Shown here: positions 6,199-7,651 of the stretch, in pieces
Layout: each line of letters starts with the position of its first letter
How positions within the stretch are numbered: the first letter of the stretch is position 1
Assembly: GCA_003251955.1 (NCBI GenBank)
Contig: QKDV01000022.1
Location: 1-7,651, forward strand
DNA from: Methanospirillum hungatei
Lineage (GTDB): Archaea; Halobacteriota; Methanomicrobia; Methanomicrobiales; Methanospirillaceae
Length of the DNA: 7,651 bases
Direction: 5' to 3'
The notes under the pieces: model-generated
Told to the model about the DNA's origin: nothing
What the model saw: only the letters and a program-made list of their open reading frames with translations
Databases searched by the model: none
Program-made: the position numbers and the translations under genes

Positions 6199-7554
6199 AT
6201 GAGAACCAAGATCATCCTTGATGAGAACGAAATACCAAAGAAATGGTATAATATTCAGGCTGATTTCAAGACTCCACTCGCTCCTCCGATGCACCCCCAG
6301 ACAGGAAAGCCGGTCGGACCGTCTGATCTTGAGCCAATCTTTCCAAAAGAACTTATCAGGCAGGAGATGTGCCAGGATAGGTATGTTGATATTCCACAGG
6401 AAGTCCGGGACATCCTGACGCTCTGGAGACCGAGTCCGCTCTTTCGTGCTCATAACCTCGAACGGTTGCTGAAAACACCGGCAAAGATATACTACAAATA
6501 CGAAGGAGTAAGTCCACCGGGTTCTCACAAGCCTAACACTGCAATCGCCCAGACCTACTACAACATGAAAGAAGGGATAGAGCGGATTGCAACGGAGACA
6601 GGAGCAGGACAGTGGGGATCATCCCTGGCTTTTGCAACCCAGCTCTTCGGACTTGAATGTAAGGTTTACATGGTCAGAGGCAGTTATGACCAGAAGCCGT
6701 ACCGGAAGATGATGATGCAGGTCTGGGGTGCCGAGTGTGTACCATCACCTTCACCAGACACAAATTCAGGACGGGCTATCCTGGCAAAAGATCCTAATAC
6801 ACCGGGAAGTCTTGGAATAGCAATATCAGAAGCAGTAGAAGATGCTGCCACACACGACAACACCAATTATGCACTTGGCAGTGTGCTCAACCATGTCTGC
6901 CTGCATCAGACCATCATCGGGCAGGAGGCACAGAAGCAACTCGCAATGGACGAGGCCACCGCAGATATCGTTATTGGATCAGCAGGAGGTGGGTCGAACT
7001 TTGCAGGAATCGCATTCCCGTTCGTAAAGGACAATATCGACAAAAAGACAGAGACTGAGATCATAGCGGTTGAACCATCAGCCTGTCCATCCCTTACCAA
7101 GGGACTTTATGCATACGACTTTGGTGATGTTGCAGGTCTCACACCGATGCTGAAGATGTTCACCCTCGGCCATGACTTTATCCCGCCATCCATTCATGCA
7201 GGAGGCCTCAGGTACCACGGAATGTCACCACTTGTCTCAAAACTCCATGCAGATAACCTGATCTCGGCAACATCTGTTCACCAGAATCGGGTCTTTGAGG
7301 CTGCCGTGACTTTTGCCAGGGCAGAAGGGATTATTCCGGCACCAGAATCTGCACATGCAATCAGAGTTGTTATCGACAAGGCTCTGGAATGTAAACAGAC
7401 CGGGGAAGAGAAGACGATCCTCTTCAACAACACCGGTCACGGACACTTTGATCTCTCCAGTTATGAGGCGTACTTTGCCGGGACACTGCCGGACTACGAA
7501 TACCCGGCAGATCTTATCGCCGAATCGCTGAAGACTCTTCCAACGGTTGCATGA
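6199..7554 (+). CDS. trpB2: Tryptophan synthase beta chain-like PLP enzyme (TrpB2 type)
   Basis: A fold-type II PLP enzyme of 451 residues, longer than the roughly 400 of TrpB1, as expected for the TrpB2 branch with its extended N-terminus ([21 protein letters not shown]). Catalytic features in order are RPSPLFRA (77-84), Lys111 in GSHKPNTA as the Schiff-base lysine, ETGAGQWG (133-140) with the catalytic Glu, GGGSN (263-267) for the PLP phosphate, PAPESAHA (380-387), and NNTGHG (410-415) near the PLP ring nitrogen. It condenses indole with serine to give tryptophan. TrpB2 enzymes usually bind TrpA weakly or not at all, so indole salvage is the common proposal, and a phosphoserine donor is known in some archaeal members. 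No other trp gene is in view. The start is firm: an in-frame TGA at 6181-6183 lies 15 bases upstream and no other ATG intervenes. There is no Shine-Dalgarno. The stop overlaps the next gene by ATGA. Confidence 0.93.
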   Translation: MRTKIILDENEIPKKWYNIQADFKTPLAPPMHPQTGKPVGPSDLEPIFPKELIRQEMCQDRYVDIPQEVRDILTLWRPSPLFRAHNLERLLKTPAKIYYKYEGVSPPGSHKPNTAIAQTYYNMKEGIERIATETGAGQWGSSLAFATQLFGLECKVYMVRGSYDQKPYRKMMMQVWGAECVPSPSPDTNSGRAILAKDPNTPGSLGIAISEAVEDAATHDNTNYALGSVLNHVCLHQTIIGQEAQKQLAMDEATADIVIGSAGGGSNFAGIAFPFVKDNIDKKTETEIIAVEPSACPSLTKGLYAYDFGDVAGLTPMLKMFTLGHDFIPPSIHAGGLRYHGMSPLVSKLHADNLISATSVHQNRVFEAAVTFARAEGIIPAPESAHAIRVVIDKALECKQTGEEKTILFNNTGHGHFDLSSYEAYFAGTLPDYEYPADLIAESLKTLPTVA

Positions 7555-7651
7555 ACAGGATCGGGTTTGTTGTAAACCCATTCGCCGGGATGGGAGGAGC
7601 CGTCGGGCTGAAAGGCACAGATGGATGCTACGATGTCGCCCGCTCTCTCGG
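7551..7651 (+). CDS. ATP-NAD kinase-like protein (COG3199 type), 5' end only
   Basis: The ATG at 7551 overlaps the TGA of trpB2 as ATGA, and the frame runs open off the right edge, giving 33 codons. The start reads [16 protein letters not shown], then AVGLKGTDG, which fits the N-terminus of the archaeal/bacterial ATP-NAD kinase-like family COG3199: a beta strand followed by NP.AGMGG and a GLKGTDG segment. If that holds, the product is related to enzymes that phosphorylate NAD to NADP. COG3199 members are mostly uncharacterised and the catalytic GGDGT motif would lie beyond the window, so activity is not shown. No Shine-Dalgarno is visible upstream, so translation is probably coupled to trpB2. 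Confidence 0.75.
   Translation, partial: MNRIGFVVNPFAGMGGAVGLKGTDGCYDVARSL

Noticed and set aside
6073..6528. Minus-strand open frame (151 codons) over the start of trpB2 and its upstream gap
   Set aside because: It covers the trpB2 promoter and N-terminus antisense, has no recognisable family and no ribosome site, and trpB2 on the other strand is certain.
1..7651. tRNA, rRNA, CRISPR arrays, insertion sequences
   Set aside because: No cloverleaf, array-type repeat, transposase motif or terminal inverted repeats were seen on either strand when read by eye.

Overview
The window looks like chromosomal DNA of a methanogenic archaeon, most likely of the order Methanomicrobiales (Methanospirillum-like). 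This is inferred from three things: TATA/BRE-type promoters, an oligo-T terminator, and the gene content (a long-form TrpB2, a COG3199-type ATP-NAD kinase-like start, and a membrane sensor carrying a methanogen-style degenerate kinase tail). The assignment comes from protein character alone and no database was consulted. All supported genes are on the + strand.

Layout. Positions 1-633 hold the C-terminal part of a pirin-family cupin whose start lies off the window. It is followed after 22 bases by a five-helix membrane protein resembling the DUF6790 family (656-1174). A doubtful 40-codon ORF overlaps the stop of that gene by ATGA. The 258-base gap to the next large gene carries a T6 tract and AT-rich promoter candidates.

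Positions 1433-4876 encode a very large (1147-residue) membrane protein and are the most unusual part of the window. An Nramp/SLC11-like transporter module without the usual metal ligands comes first. Two successive LytS-type 5TM receptor modules follow. The cytosolic tail looks like a histidine kinase that has lost its phosphoacceptor histidine and most ATP-binding signatures. This suggests a transporter-derived membrane sensor that signals without conventional phosphotransfer.

Next is an ATP-type phosphofructokinase of the PfkA family (4950-5921). It has its own promoter, whose TATA box lies inside a perfect 6-bp inverted repeat, and a T8 terminator directly after the stop. The 277-base gap 5922-6198 holds that terminator, a 7-bp inverted repeat, and the promoter of the last unit.

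The last unit is a tryptophan synthase beta-like PLP enzyme of the TrpB2 type (6199-7554). It overlaps by ATGA with the first 33 codons of an ATP-NAD kinase-like gene that runs off the right edge.

The genes do not form one pathway. They look like at least four transcription units: pirin plus DUF6790-like, the giant sensor, pfkA, and trpB2 plus the NAD kinase-like gene. The functional links are modest: central carbon and cofactor metabolism (PfkA, NAD kinase-like), amino-acid or indole metabolism (TrpB2), and an adjacent membrane sensor of unknown ligand.
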